Counted from the first letter of the stretch, positions 17,772 through 26,781 are shown. The stretch: DNA of 64,000 bases from Aliidiomarina sanyensis (GCF_003987175.1 NZ_PIPM01000003.1:1-64000), one strand, 5' to 3'. Program-made: numbers and translations. Notes: generated from the sequence alone by a model not told the origin.

Positions 17772-17884
17772 GGTAAGCTCCTTTTGTTAAGCACGCGCTA
17801 AGTACGGCTGATGCTTCCCTTACCATATACCAAAGTGTTACGTTCCTGTACAGTAGATCAAAATAGCGACGTGACAGGTTTTCT
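17772..17884. promoter_or_regulatory. Divergent promoter region between cydA and the persulfide dioxygenase gene
   Basis: This 113-bp gap must hold the promoters for both divergent units. It contains a perfect 8-bp palindrome CTGTACAG at 17846-17853, which lies within a wider CCTGT...ACAGG inverted repeat reaching to about 17877. One ATCAA half-site (17857-17861) resembles half of an FNR site, but the second half does not match. I cannot name the regulator. Confidence 0.4.
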
Positions 17885-18769
17885 ATGTATTCCTACGCAT
17901 TTTCCACTTTTTTTGTTCACGGATTCTTGGATTCTGAGAGCGAAACCTTCTCGTATGTGGTGTACGACAAAACCACCCAAGACGCCGTCATTATCGATCC
18001 TGTTCTGGATTTTGATTACGCCTCAGGTCACACAAAGACCACAGGCGCGGATACAATCTTGGAATTTATTGCGAGCCATCATCTTCGTGTTCATCGTATT
18101 CTTGAGACCCACGCCCATGCAGATCATCTCTCGGCAGCACCGTACCTAAAACAAAAAACGGGTGCGCGGATTGGCATTGGTGAACATATTCGTGATGTTC
18201 AAGCAATTTTCAAAGACGTTTTCCATTTTGAGAAAGAATTTTTGCCGAACGGTACTCAATTCGACGACTTGTTTTCGGATCATGAAGAATTTACCGCGGG
18301 AAGCCTGAAGTTCCGGGTCATTCATACGCCTGGACATACACCTGCGGATATCGCCTACATCATCAACGAGGAGGCTGTCTTCGTAGGAGATACCCTTTTC
18401 ATGCCAGATGTTGGGACCGCACGGTGTGACTTTCCTGGCGGGTCCAGCGCAACGCTATTTGACTCCATTCAAAAGTTACTCGCACTTCCAGCCGATATGC
18501 AGCTGTTTATTTGTCACGATTACCCACCGAAAGGACGTGAACACGAGTGCCAGACGACTGTTGAAGCCCAAGCGAATACGAATATCCATGTGGGAGGGAA
18601 TGCCTCCAAAGCAGCATTTGTCGAAAAACGGGATGCGCGCGATGCGACTTTAGCCATGCCTAAATTGATCATTCCATCGGTACAAGTCAACGTGCGGGCC
18701 GGGTACTTCCCGCCCGCTGAAAGCAATGGGGTAACCTACTTAAAAATCCCTATTGATCATTTGCGTTAA
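17885..18769 (+). CDS. Metallo-beta-lactamase persulfide dioxygenase-like protein (ETHE1/Blh type)
   Basis: The 294-residue protein has the metal-binding THAHADH motif (residues 75-81), a HTPGHTPAD segment near 143, VGDTLF with the bridging aspartate near 165, and DYPPKGRE near 215. These features are characteristic of ETHE1/Blh-type persulfide dioxygenases, iron enzymes that oxidise glutathione persulfide to sulfite during sulfide detoxification. Activity on persulfide is family knowledge, not proven here. It is transcribed away from the cydA operon and is followed 49 bp later by a TlpA-like thiol protein gene, so a shared sulfur or redox role is plausible. Confidence 0.82.
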   Translation: MYSYAFSTFFVHGFLDSESETFSYVVYDKTTQDAVIIDPVLDFDYASGHTKTTGADTILEFIASHHLRVHRILETHAHADHLSAAPYLKQKTGARIGIGEHIRDVQAIFKDVFHFEKEFLPNGTQFDDLFSDHEEFTAGSLKFRVIHTPGHTPADIAYIINEEAVFVGDTLFMPDVGTARCDFPGGSSATLFDSIQKLLALPADMQLFICHDYPPKGREHECQTTVEAQANTNIHVGGNASKAAFVEKRDARDATLAMPKLIIPSVQVNVRAGYFPPAESNGVTYLKIPIDHLR

Positions 18770-18818
18770 TTCACAACCGTAGAAAACACTTCGCTAAAAA
18801 TAATAACTAGGAAAAATT

Positions 18819-19628
18819 ATGTCATACACAATTGGCCCTTTTGCCTTCGCGACCGTCCACCTTATTTTCTTTGCGGCGTTACTGGTGATTTTTGGACTGG
18901 CTTGGATTCTTGGTCGTATCAAGGCCATCCGTGTCACTGATGCAGTTTTCAACGTCGTCGCGGCAGGGCTTTTGATCGCTCGGGCAAGTTTTGTTATTCG
19001 CTATTTTGAAATGTATGCCGCTGCGCCGTGGCAAATTCTGAACGTTCGGGATGGCGGGTTTGATTTGTGGGCAGGCGTGATTGCTGGCGCGCTCGTGGCG
19101 GGGTACGAGATTTTCAAGAACAGGCCATTGGCCAAGCCACTCCTAATCTCCTGTGTCGTCGGGGCCATTACCTGGGGAAGTCTCAATGGGCTGTACCAAC
19201 ATAAATATGGTCAAAAGCTATTTATTCCTGAAGTCCGTGTAACAACCCTCGATGATCACCCGGTTTTTTTGCATCGTGCGTACCGTGGACAACCGGTTGT
19301 CATGAATTTATGGGCCACGTGGTGCCCACCCTGCGTGCGTGAAATGCCGTTGCTCGAAGACGCGCAAACACGTTATCCCGGAGTGGCTATTGTCATCGTG
19401 AACCAAGGTGAGTCGGCAACCTTAGTGCGCGAGTTTATGGAAGAGCAAGGGCTTGAAATTGACCAAAATCTCCTCGATCGCAACAACGATTTGGGCAACA
19501 CCATTGGCTCATTTGCGTTACCCACGACACTCTTTTTCGATAAACATGGCATGTTGATCGATACCCATGTTGGGGAGTTCTCCGCGGCTCGCCTGCACCA
19601 AGCAATTCAAGCCATCACGAGGGAATAA
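18819..19628 (+). CDS. TlpA-like thioredoxin fused to an Lgt-like membrane domain
   Basis: The 269-residue protein has about four N-terminal transmembrane segments (residues 10-125) that resemble part of prolipoprotein diacylglyceryl transferase, including RASFVIRYFEMY and DGGFDLWAG. A periplasmic thioredoxin-fold domain follows with the active site WATWCPPC (Cys169 and Cys172) and the cis-proline region FALPTT near 232. It is probably a membrane-anchored disulfide reductase of the TlpA/ResA type; the Lgt-like part is too short to be a working transferase. Its stop lies one base from the stop of the convergent VWA gene, with no terminator between. Confidence 0.78.
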   Translation: MSYTIGPFAFATVHLIFFAALLVIFGLAWILGRIKAIRVTDAVFNVVAAGLLIARASFVIRYFEMYAAAPWQILNVRDGGFDLWAGVIAGALVAGYEIFKNRPLAKPLLISCVVGAITWGSLNGLYQHKYGQKLFIPEVRVTTLDDHPVFLHRAYRGQPVVMNLWATWCPPCVREMPLLEDAQTRYPGVAIVIVNQGESATLVREFMEEQGLEIDQNLLDRNNDLGNTIGSFALPTTLFFDKHGMLIDTHVGEFSAARLHQAIQAITRE

Positions 19629-19629
19629 G

Positions 19630-20829
19630 TTAGACCGATGAAGGCAAGCCAGACCCTTTGTGCAGGAGGAGTTGCGTTGCCTCCTGCAGCCCGCTTAATG
19701 TGAGTGGAACCATCCGCCCGTTCATGATATCCCGTACCATCTGAATGGAGTGATAATAAGGCCAACGCACCATGGGTTGTGGATTCAACCATACTGCGTG
19801 CGAAAAGTGCTGAAGCAAACGCTGCAGCCAAACCTGCCCAGGTTCCTCATTCCAATGCTCCACACTACCGCCGGGGTAGGCTATTTCATAAGGCCCCATA
19901 GTTGCATCGCCAACAAAGATTAACTTGTAATCGCGGCTATAGGTGTTGATCAACTCGCGGATCGGGATCTGCTCTTGATAGCGACGCTGATTCGACTTCC
20001 AAACCCCTTCATACACGCAGTTGTGAAAGTAGTAATATTCCAAATGCTTGAACTCTGCGCGGACGGCATCAAACAATTGTTGGCACTCGTAGATGTAGTC
20101 ATCCATCGACCCACCAACATCAAATAAAATCAGTACTTTTACCGCATTGTGGCGTTCGGGCTGATAGCGCAAATCCAACAAACCACCCTGTTGGCCGGTG
20201 GCGCGAATGGTTTCCGGCAAATCGAGCTCTGTCGCTGCCCCTGTTCGTGCGAAGCGACGGAGCTTTCTCAAAGCAATCTTCAGGCTCCGGTTATTGAGTT
20301 CCTCATCGGTGTCGAGATCGCGAAACTCGCGTTTATCCCATACCTTAACGGCACGCCGTGCGTTACTGCCCTCCTGCCCTACACGAATCCCTTCCGGATG
20401 AAACCCATAGGCACCAAAGGGTGACGTGCCGCCGGTACCGATCCATTTGTTGCCGCCCGCATGGCGCTTTTGCTGTTCTTGCAGTCGCTCACGGAACGCC
20501 TTGAGAAGTTCTTCGAGACCACCAAGGCTTTGCAGCTTCGCTTTCTCTTCCTCCGTTAATTGACGTTGGAGAGAATTTATCAGCCATTCTTGCGGAATCT
20601 GCTGCGCGAGATCCACCGCGTGAACCCCTTCAAAGTAAGCCGCAAAAGCGCGATCAAAGCGGTCATACTGGCTTTCGTCCTTCACCAACGTCAGACGCGC
20701 AAGATAATAGAATGCCTCGATATCCCCAAACACGACCTGCTTCTCAAGTGCATCGAGCAAATCGAGTAACTCGGTGATGCTGGTTTTCAACCCTTCTTGT
20801 CGGAGTTGTGCAAAGAACTGGATGAGCAT
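19630..20829 (-). CDS. VWA domain (CoxE-like) protein, partner of the MoxR ATPase
   Basis: This 399-residue soluble protein has a helical N-terminal region, a conserved GTGGTSPFGAYGF stretch at 132-143 typical of the CoxE-like VWA family, and a C-terminal von Willebrand A domain. The metal-site motif reads DVGGS (237-241) instead of the canonical DxSxS, so the first serine is replaced by glycine. MoxR/VWA pairs usually act as chaperone-like systems that insert metals or mature enzyme complexes, but no client gene is adjacent. The start codon directly follows the stop of the upstream ATPase gene (TAAATG), so the two are cotranslated. Confidence 0.82.
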   Translation of the reverse strand: MLIQFFAQLRQEGLKTSITELLDLLDALEKQVVFGDIEAFYYLARLTLVKDESQYDRFDRAFAAYFEGVHAVDLAQQIPQEWLINSLQRQLTEEEKAKLQSLGGLEELLKAFRERLQEQQKRHAGGNKWIGTGGTSPFGAYGFHPEGIRVGQEGSNARRAVKVWDKREFRDLDTDEELNNRSLKIALRKLRRFARTGAATELDLPETIRATGQQGGLLDLRYQPERHNAVKVLILFDVGGSMDDYIYECQQLFDAVRAEFKHLEYYYFHNCVYEGVWKSNQRRYQEQIPIRELINTYSRDYKLIFVGDATMGPYEIAYPGGSVEHWNEEPGQVWLQRLLQHFSHAVWLNPQPMVRWPYYHSIQMVRDIMNGRMVPLTLSGLQEATQLLLHKGSGLPSSV

Positions 20830-21690
20830 TTAACGTCCCTGCCGGCGGGCCATAAACGCAAGCTTTTCTACTAGGGTGACATCCTGCTCATTTTTGAGCA
20901 ACGCCCCGAATAATGGCATCAGGCCACCTTGCTCGTGCGCTGCTTTGAGCGTTTCCGGCGAAATATCCTCGGCGAGCAAAAGCTTCAACCAATCTAGAAG
21001 CTCTGATGTTGATGGTTTTTTCTTCAGATTGGGTGCCTCACGCAATTCGAAAAAGATCTCGAGGGCGACACTGAGTAAGCGCTGTTGAATCTGGGGAAAG
21101 TGGACTTGCACAATTGCCGCTAAGGTCGCCTCATCTGGAAACCGGATGTAATGAAAGAAGCAGCGCCGCAAAAAAGCATCTGGAAGCTCCTTTTCATTAT
21201 TCGACGTGATAATCACAATAGGCCGATGCACAGCTTTGATCTGCTCTCCAGTCTCATATACAGCAAATTCCATCTGGTCGAGCTCATGCAAAAGATCATT
21301 CGGAAATTCAATGTCCGCTTTATCGATTTCATCGATCAGCAACACGGGCCGCTTTTCTGCAGTAAACGCCTGCCACAATTTTCCGGGCTTAATGTAGTTG
21401 CGAATATCATGGACTTTCTCACTACCTAGCTGACTGTCGCGCAACCGTGAGACTGCATCATACTCATAGAGTCCCTGCTGGGCTTTGGTGGTTGATTTAA
21501 TGTGCCAACGGAGCAATTCGGTATTTAGGCTCTGAGCGAGCTCTTCAGCAAGACGCGTTTTGCCGGTTCCCGGCTCGCCCTTGATGAGGAGCGGTTTCTC
21601 GAGGGTGACGGCAGCATTGACCGCCAGCGCAAGCTCACTGGAAACAATATAGGACTCGGTGCTTTGAAAATCAGACCCGCCGTTGCGCAT
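20830..21690 (-). CDS. MoxR-type AAA+ ATPase
   Basis: The 286-residue AAA+ protein has Walker A GEPGTGKT (about residues 38-45), Walker B LLIDEIDKAD (about 115-124) and a sensor-1 region IITSNNEKELPDAFLRR. I chose the ATG at 21690, preceded by GAGGAG with a 5-base gap; a 51-codon upstream extension runs through a likely untranslated leader. It is expected to remodel a client protein together with the VWA partner encoded immediately downstream. Fifty bases upstream lies the terminator of the DUF3185 gene. Confidence 0.87.
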   Translation of the reverse strand: MRNGGSDFQSTESYIVSSELALAVNAAVTLEKPLLIKGEPGTGKTRLAEELAQSLNTELLRWHIKSTTKAQQGLYEYDAVSRLRDSQLGSEKVHDIRNYIKPGKLWQAFTAEKRPVLLIDEIDKADIEFPNDLLHELDQMEFAVYETGEQIKAVHRPIVIITSNNEKELPDAFLRRCFFHYIRFPDEATLAAIVQVHFPQIQQRLLSVALEIFFELREAPNLKKKPSTSELLDWLKLLLAEDISPETLKAAHEQGGLMPLFGALLKNEQDVTLVEKLAFMARRQGR

Positions 21691-21728
21691 GAAAACTCCT
21701 CGGAATAATGGGAAAAGAAGGAAATAAG

Positions 21729-21760
21729 AAGGGGCCATGATAGCAAAATCATGGCCCCTT
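21729..21760 (-). terminator. Terminator hairpin after the DUF3185 gene
   Basis: A perfect 13-bp inverted repeat (AAGGGGCCATGAT with its complement, 6-base loop) lies 28 bases beyond the DUF3185 stop. On the minus strand it is followed by a T-rich CTTATTTCC. This should insulate the downstream MoxR gene. Confidence 0.7.
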
Positions 21761-21787
21761 CCTAAATGCTTTGGAGAAAATCGTGCG

Positions 21788-21988
21788 TTACTTTTTCCCG
21801 ACGAATAGTCCACCGATACCGACAATGACCAAGACCGCACCAATAATTAAAAACCACATCGCATTGTCCGTTGGTTGGCCGGTAAATACTTCACTGACCT
21901 CGGACGCTACCGATTGTTTTTCTTGCCAACCGAAGTACAACACAATTGCGCCAGCAACCAAGATAGCTAGGGATACAAACTTATTCAT
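21788..21988 (-). CDS. DUF3185 family small membrane protein
   Basis: The 66-residue protein begins MNKFVSLAILVAGAIVLYFG and has two predicted transmembrane helices (about 5-20 and 42-62) joined by a polar linker containing TGQPTDNA, the pattern of DUF3185. Its role is unknown. A strong AAGGAGAG precedes the ATG. It stands alone, with its own terminator. Confidence 0.8.
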   Translation of the reverse strand: MNKFVSLAILVAGAIVLYFGWQEKQSVASEVSEVFTGQPTDNAMWFLIIGAVLVIVGIGGLFVGKK

Positions 21989-22117
21989 TGTTGTTCTCTC
22001 CTTGTAGTTGTCGTCATGACAGTTTTAAGCCTAGCTAAAGTTAACTAGAATTCCAGTAACGAAAAGATCTTTATTTTTCATTTACATAGCGAAGCGTTCT
22101 GTGGCTTACCACATGGT

Positions 22118-23179
22118 TTACCATGATTGCACTGCATCACGAATGCCACCGGATTCGATCAATTCCGCCAGTTCATCCGCCATCCGATACCCCGCATCGG
22201 TAGCGTCTTGCCAAAATTTTTGCCGTGTCGCCACGTCCAAATTGGCGAAGTCATGCCGATCCGGAATTTTCTTATACGGTAACGCTTCAATAAACGCCTG
22301 AGTAGGCATCAAGGTGACGACATTCGGCCATTGTGCTCCTGAAACACGCCGTTTCAGATTTTTGTCAAACCACCCGGGAATGACTTCTCGCTGAAAATGC
22401 GGGTACAGCACAAGACCTTTTTGATCGCTAAAGGGCAAGTCAAAATGATAGTCCGTTACCCCGCCATCGCGGTAGACTCCCGGCGGCGCGCCGGGAATAT
22501 CACGAACCCCAGACAGAACCATCGGAATGGAGCCGGTGGCTAACAAGGCAAGTCGGAAGTTTTCTTTCGTCAATGTGACATGCTGCGTGGGCAAATCTAT
22601 CCAGTCTTTTCCAAGCGGAGTTGCCGCTTTCGGATGATGAAACACCACGCGGTCAAAGCTATGACGGAGTGTCTTACGGGAAACAATATTCAACAGAGCA
22701 GCAGCCGCTAAACTAACCCCTTGCAGCAGGCGGTTCTCGGAAGCGCCTACCCCACGGCTGCGGACCACAATCATGTGATGCAAAAACTTGTCTTGTGACA
22801 AAATTTCATCGATCGCTTCATCTGTCACGTATTCATTCAACAACTCGATCGCTTTATCCGTGATCTCTCGGACATCCGGTTTTTCTGAATACACAGTGCC
22901 CCGATAGAGCCGCGAGAATAGCGCACTCGCCTCGGTTGCATCGCTTCGGCCAAGGCTTGCGAAGCGCCAAGCACCCGCGGAGGTACCAAGAAGATGCAGT
23001 GGCTCTTCTTTGTCCTGAAAAAAATCACCAAACAGATAATGATCGAGCCCCTGTAAAATAAACCATTTAGGGCCGCCGGATGCTCCGAGCAATAGGCTCA
23101 CATCGCTAGCTTTTAAGCCGTGTTCTTGAATATGTGTTCGAGCCGTTGCGCCGGCTTTGATGTCGATCCATTTTGTCAT
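22118..23179 (-). CDS. Patatin-like phospholipase family protein
   Basis: This 353-residue protein has a glycine-rich oxyanion-hole segment GASGGPKW (32-39), the nucleophile elbow GTSAG with Ser67, and a catalytic Asp in the DGG motif of VYRDGGVTDYHF. That is the Ser-Asp dyad of patatin-like acyl hydrolases, which cleave lipid acyl esters. No signal peptide is evident, so it is probably cytosolic or peripheral. It follows the DUF3392 gene by 48 bp on the same strand. The lipid substrate is not predictable from sequence. Confidence 0.82.
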   Translation of the reverse strand: MTKWIDIKAGATARTHIQEHGLKASDVSLLLGASGGPKWFILQGLDHYLFGDFFQDKEEPLHLLGTSAGAWRFASLGRSDATEASALFSRLYRGTVYSEKPDVREITDKAIELLNEYVTDEAIDEILSQDKFLHHMIVVRSRGVGASENRLLQGVSLAAAALLNIVSRKTLRHSFDRVVFHHPKAATPLGKDWIDLPTQHVTLTKENFRLALLATGSIPMVLSGVRDIPGAPPGVYRDGGVTDYHFDLPFSDQKGLVLYPHFQREVIPGWFDKNLKRRVSGAQWPNVVTLMPTQAFIEALPYKKIPDRHDFANLDVATRQKFWQDATDAGYRMADELAELIESGGIRDAVQSW

Positions 23180-23227
23180 TTCAAGACAATCCTTTCGTTG
23201 GGTACGCAGAGCAGTCAGCGCAAGGTA

Positions 23228-23560
23228 TCAACACCGTTTTCGCTCTGCAATCATGCCAAGGCCAATCATGATACCAAGAATTAGAACCCCCAAGTAGCGC
23301 GAAGACACTTGCGCGAGCTGAAAATGCAGAAACGGTGCCAACCAGTTGAGCAGTAGCCCATAACCAAATGCACACAACAGAACAAACACGGTCGTGCGCA
23401 CCACAAAGTGATAGGTTTGTACCTGATTTCGCACAATCCGGTTGATGTCACCGCCCCAAATGACCAGAACAGTCGCTGAAATCATCATAGATACATAAAA
23501 CAGATGACCGCGTATCCAACTACCAAAGGAAATCAAAATATCGTCCAGAATCGGAATCAT
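23228..23560 (-). CDS. DUF3392 family membrane protein
   Basis: The 110-residue protein has three hydrophobic segments (about 18-36, 52-72 and 86-104) and the family pattern GDINRIVRNQVQTYHFVVRT in the middle. DUF3392 proteins are small inner-membrane proteins of unknown function found in marine gammaproteobacteria. It precedes the patatin gene and may be cotranscribed with it. Confidence 0.8.
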   Translation of the reverse strand: MIPILDDILISFGSWIRGHLFYVSMMISATVLVIWGGDINRIVRNQVQTYHFVVRTTVFVLLCAFGYGLLLNWLAPFLHFQLAQVSSRYLGVLILGIMIGLGMIAERKRC

Positions 23561-23691
23561 AAAAATATCTCTTCTTAAATTTGAAGTTCACGCTCGGAAT
23601 GGGAAGTTGTCCCAACAAACATCGAAGGGGCTGCAACCACTGCAGTGCAATGGTATGCTGTTACCCATGTTTTCAAAAGCCTAAAAACGCC

Positions 23692-24504
23692 ATGAAATTT
23701 ATCAGTTTTAACATCAATGGAATTCGCGCACGCCTGCATCAACTGCAAGCCTTGATTGACAAACACCAACCGGACGTTATCGGACTGCAAGAGACCAAAG
23801 TCCATGATGACGCCTTCCCTCTGGCGGACGTCGAGGCCATGGGCTATCAGGTTTATTACTTCGGACAAAAGGGCCACTATGGTGTTGCCTTATTGACCAA
23901 ACTCCCAACCGACGAGGTAACCTATGGTTGGCCGGGTGACGATCACGATGCGCAACGCCGGATGATTATGGCGACGGTAACAAGTCCGGAAGGTGAACGA
24001 ATCCGTGTGATGAATGGATACTTCCCACAAGGCGAATCCCGTGATCATCCGATCAAGTTTCCAGCGAAAGAGAAGTTCTATCAAGACCTCATGCACTACT
24101 TGAATACCGAGCTGAGTCCAGACGATCCAGTGATCTTGATGGGCGATATGAACATTTCCAGCACGGATCATGATATTGGCATTGGCGAGGACAATCGTAA
24201 GCGATGGTTGCGCACCGGTAAATGCAGTTTCTTACCGGAAGAACGTGAGTGGATGCAGCGTCTGTTGGATTGGGGATTCACCGATACCTTCCGAGAGCAA
24301 AACCCGGATGTGACTGACCAATTTAGTTGGTTTGACTACCGCTCACGGGGCTTTGACGATAACCGCGGACTTCGAATTGACTTGGTTCTCGCAACGCCAA
24401 CCCTCGCCCAGCGGTGCGTTGATACTGGGATTGACTATGAGCTTCGCGGTATTGATAAACCCTCAGACCATGCCCCGATTTGGAGTACTTTTTCGCCAAA
24501 ATAA
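23692..24504 (+). CDS. xthA: Exodeoxyribonuclease III
   Basis: The 270-residue enzyme matches the exonuclease III family along its length. The sequence begins [15 protein letters not shown] and contains the metal-binding glutamate in GLQETKV, the catalytic GDMNIS segment, and the C-terminal SDHAPI motif. It cleaves DNA at abasic sites and removes 3' blocks during base-excision repair. The frame is open 37 codons upstream, but family similarity begins at the ATG at 23692. It is monocistronic and ends at a bidirectional terminator shared with yfbV. Confidence 0.93.
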   Translation: MKFISFNINGIRARLHQLQALIDKHQPDVIGLQETKVHDDAFPLADVEAMGYQVYYFGQKGHYGVALLTKLPTDEVTYGWPGDDHDAQRRMIMATVTSPEGERIRVMNGYFPQGESRDHPIKFPAKEKFYQDLMHYLNTELSPDDPVILMGDMNISSTDHDIGIGEDNRKRWLRTGKCSFLPEEREWMQRLLDWGFTDTFREQNPDVTDQFSWFDYRSRGFDDNRGLRIDLVLATPTLAQRCVDTGIDYELRGIDKPSDHAPIWSTFSPK

Positions 24505-24542
24505 GCACGCGAATGAAGCAACCGTACGAACGTATTGTCGAG

Positions 24543-24573
24543 AAAAAGGGAGCCGCTGCTGGCTCCCTTTTTT
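24543..24573. terminator. Bidirectional terminator between xthA and yfbV
   Basis: The hairpin AAAAAGGGAGCC, 6-base loop, GGCTCCCTTTTTT works in both directions because A- and T-runs flank a GC-rich stem. It lies 38 bases after xthA and 14 bases after the yfbV stop. Confidence 0.88.
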
Positions 24574-24587
24574 CATATTTACGATCA

Positions 24588-25013
24588 TTATTGCTCTTCT
24601 GGTGGAAGCACCGCGAGCGCCTTGCGCAAAACCCGAGCAAGATCGATATAACAGGGTCCTTTGCGATGTCCCGGTAACCGGATATCCTCACCGGAATTAT
24701 TCAATTTTTCTTTTAGCTCAAAATACCAATGTTTGAGCGGCGGAGGCAACATTGTGTAAGCACGCTTACCAAGCCAATAGTAGCCCTGCAAGGGGAGCAC
24801 CAAAAGAAAGAGACTCGCGGCGACTATCTGAATCAAATAATCGGAGCCGAGGTATTGAAACTGCACAAAGAAATTAACTACTGCCGCGGCGGGGAGTAAT
24901 TTTAGAGCCCAACGTGTGGCAGGAATAATTTGTGCCTCGGGCAGGTTGCCTACAATGGCGTGATTTGGCCAAGTTTTCATGTACTCGCGCCCATGCCGCA
25001 AAATTTTCCACAT
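24588..25013 (-). CDS. yfbV: YfbV (DUF412), Ter macrodomain insulation-type membrane protein
   Basis: This 141-residue protein carries the YfbV pattern: an N-terminal KTWP segment at 13-16, two central transmembrane helices (about 38-80), the LPLQGYYWLGKRA motif near 73-85 and LPPPLKHWYFELKEKL near 89-104. In E. coli YfbV prevents the Ter macrodomain from constraining the rest of the chromosome together with MatP; the same role here is inferred. It is transcribed alone from the divergent gap shared with yffB and ends at the bidirectional terminator. Confidence 0.87.
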   Translation of the reverse strand: MWKILRHGREYMKTWPNHAIVGNLPEAQIIPATRWALKLLPAAAVVNFFVQFQYLGSDYLIQIVAASLFLLVLPLQGYYWLGKRAYTMLPPPLKHWYFELKEKLNNSGEDIRLPGHRKGPCYIDLARVLRKALAVLPPEEQ

Positions 25014-25156
25014 AAATTACCTCTTCATTCATTCACTCAGTGTCGCACAATCAAGCAAAAAAGATCAAAGATTAGGCAACTGCGCAATTCTCGAACACTC
25101 CACTTTAAATTTACATATCAATAACTTAATGACTTCACATCAGCTAATCAACAAGG

Positions 25157-25165
25157 TTATCCACA
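25157..25165 (+). promoter_or_regulatory. Consensus DnaA box upstream of yffB and yfbV
   Basis: TTATCCACA is an exact match to the high-affinity DnaA box. It lies in the divergent gap, about 100 bp before yffB and 144 bp before yfbV. One exact 9-mer in this much DNA can occur by chance, so function is only a possibility. Confidence 0.4.
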
Positions 25166-25228
25166 GAAAAAGTGGATACCTTTGAATAACTTCTCCGACT
25201 TTCGTTTTTTCTGATTTTGTGGCACTGT

Positions 25229-25256
25229 TTGCCCATCCTTTCCTTGATTGTATAAG
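25229..25256 (+). promoter_or_regulatory. Possible sigma-70 promoter for yffB-dapE
   Basis: TTGCCC, 16 bases, then TATAAG resembles -35 and -10 elements. The -10 ends only 11 bases before the yffB ATG, so the transcript would have almost no leader. Either translation is near-leaderless, it starts at the second ATG (25280), or this is not the real promoter. Confidence 0.35.
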
Positions 25257-25267
25257 GGCTCCACCCT

Positions 25268-25615
25268 ATGAGCGCGGTGATGTTTGGTATCAAAAATTGT
25301 GACACGGTGAAGAAAGCACGCAAATGGCTTGACGCACAAGGTGTCGACTATGAATTTATCGATTTAAAAGCAGCGCCTCTCGCTGCGAGTACGCTTGAAC
25401 ATTGGATCCAAGCGGTCGGAACCGACACGCTGATCAACAAGCGTGGAACGACATGGCGCAAGCTCCCGGATGAAGACAAAGGCGAATTGACGCTGCCGCG
25501 CACCATTCACTTGTTACAAAGCCATCCAACAATAATCAAACGCCCAGTTCTCGTGAAAGAAGGTGATATCCTTGTGGGCTTCAACGAAGCGATTTGGCAG
25601 GGCTTTTTTGCATGA
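25268..25615 (+). CDS. yffB: ArsC/Spx-family reductase YffB
   Basis: The 115-residue thioredoxin-fold protein begins [20 protein letters not shown] and has the single-cysteine NCDTVKKA motif of the YffB branch, with [10 protein letters not shown] near 55-65 and IKRPVLV near 90. The biochemical role is uncertain; the fold suggests a glutathione-linked reductase. An in-frame ATG at 25280 is an alternative start that better matches the E. coli N-terminus. Its stop overlaps the dapE start (ATGA), so the two are coupled. Confidence 0.87.
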   Translation: MSAVMFGIKNCDTVKKARKWLDAQGVDYEFIDLKAAPLAASTLEHWIQAVGTDTLINKRGTTWRKLPDEDKGELTLPRTIHLLQSHPTIIKRPVLVKEGDILVGFNEAIWQGFFA

Positions 25616-26781
25616 GCCAACACGACCATCCTACCCTCGCCCTTGCGCGCGACTTAATTGCACGGCCCTCAGTTACACCTGAAGATGCAGGCTGTCAAAC
25701 ACTCATGGCAGAGCGCTTGAAAGCGCTCGGCTTTGAGATTGAATCTTTAGTCTTTGAAGATACCACCAATATGTGGGCGCGGCGCAATCAATCTGGCCCG
25801 GTCTTTTGTTTCGCTGGCCACACCGATGTCGTGCCCCCCGGCGACCTTACAGATTGGGATACGGATCCCTTCATCCCAACAGACATTGACGGCGTTCTAT
25901 ACGGGCGTGGTGCCGCCGATATGAAAGGCTCCCTGGCCGCGATGATTGTTGCGACCGAGCGGTTTGTCACGGCTTATCCAGACCATGCGGGCAGCATCGC
26001 TTTTTTGATTACCAGTGATGAAGAAGGCCCGTTTATCAATGGAACCGTGCGGGTGATCGAAACCCTTGAGGCCCGCAACGAAAAGATTACGTGGTGCGTT
26101 GTTGGAGAGCCATCATCAACGGCCTACTGCGGCGATGTGGTAAAATACGGTCGACGAGGCAGCCTAACCGGATTTTTAACGGTTGAAGGTGTTCAAGGTC
26201 ACGTCGCTTATCCGCATCTCGCGCGGAATCCTGTACACTTGGCCGCGCCGGCACTTGCTGAGCTTGCTGCCGAAACCTGGGACCACGGAAATGCAGCATT
26301 TCCACCGACCAGTTTTCAAATTGTAGATATTAAAGCAGGCACCGGGGCGACCAATGTGGTGCCCGGTCGCATGCGCGTGACCTTTAACTTACGCTTTAGC
26401 ACAGAGTCTACAGCTGAAGGTTTGCAACAGCGCATTATCGACATTCTTGACCGCCATGAGCTGACGTACGGGCTTGATTGGATTGTGAATGGTCAGCCAT
26501 TTCTAACAGAACAAGGTCCCTTGGTTGAAGCGACTAAATACGCAGTGCGAGATGTTATTGGAAAGACACCTGAGCTATCGACAGCTGGTGGAACTTCCGA
26601 TGGACGCTTTATTGCACCGACAGGCGCACAGGTTTTAGAACTTGGTCCGGTGAACGCCAGTATTCATAAGGTCAATGAACACGTGTCGCATTCCGATTTG
26701 ATTCACTTAACGGATATGTACGAGCGGATCTTAATTCGCATGCTCGTTGCACCGTCTGTGGCGGCAACAAATGGCGCATAA
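25612..26781 (+). CDS. dapE: Succinyl-diaminopimelate desuccinylase
   Basis: The 389-residue M20-family metallohydrolase contains the metal-binding [10 protein letters not shown] region (about residue 65-75), GRGAADMKG (about 100), TSDEEG (about 130) and the dimerisation-domain histidine region. The final metal ligand lies in [12 protein letters not shown]. It removes succinate from N-succinyl-LL-diaminopimelate in lysine and peptidoglycan precursor synthesis. The ATG at 25612 overlaps the yffB stop; six upstream codons in frame are inside yffB. The following peptidase gene overlaps it by 11 bp. Confidence 0.94.
   Translation: MSQHDHPTLALARDLIARPSVTPEDAGCQTLMAERLKALGFEIESLVFEDTTNMWARRNQSGPVFCFAGHTDVVPPGDLTDWDTDPFIPTDIDGVLYGRGAADMKGSLAAMIVATERFVTAYPDHAGSIAFLITSDEEGPFINGTVRVIETLEARNEKITWCVVGEPSSTAYCGDVVKYGRRGSLTGFLTVEGVQGHVAYPHLARNPVHLAAPALAELAAETWDHGNAAFPPTSFQIVDIKAGTGATNVVPGRMRVTFNLRFSTESTAEGLQQRIIDILDRHELTYGLDWIVNGQPFLTEQGPLVEATKYAVRDVIGKTPELSTAGGTSDGRFIAPTGAQVLELGPVNASIHKVNEHVSHSDLIHLTDMYERILIRMLVAPSVAATNGA

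Noticed and set aside
18819-19200. Functional prolipoprotein diacylglyceryl transferase
   Set aside because: The Lgt-like region is only about 120 residues and lacks most of the enzyme; it is better read as an anchor for the TlpA domain.
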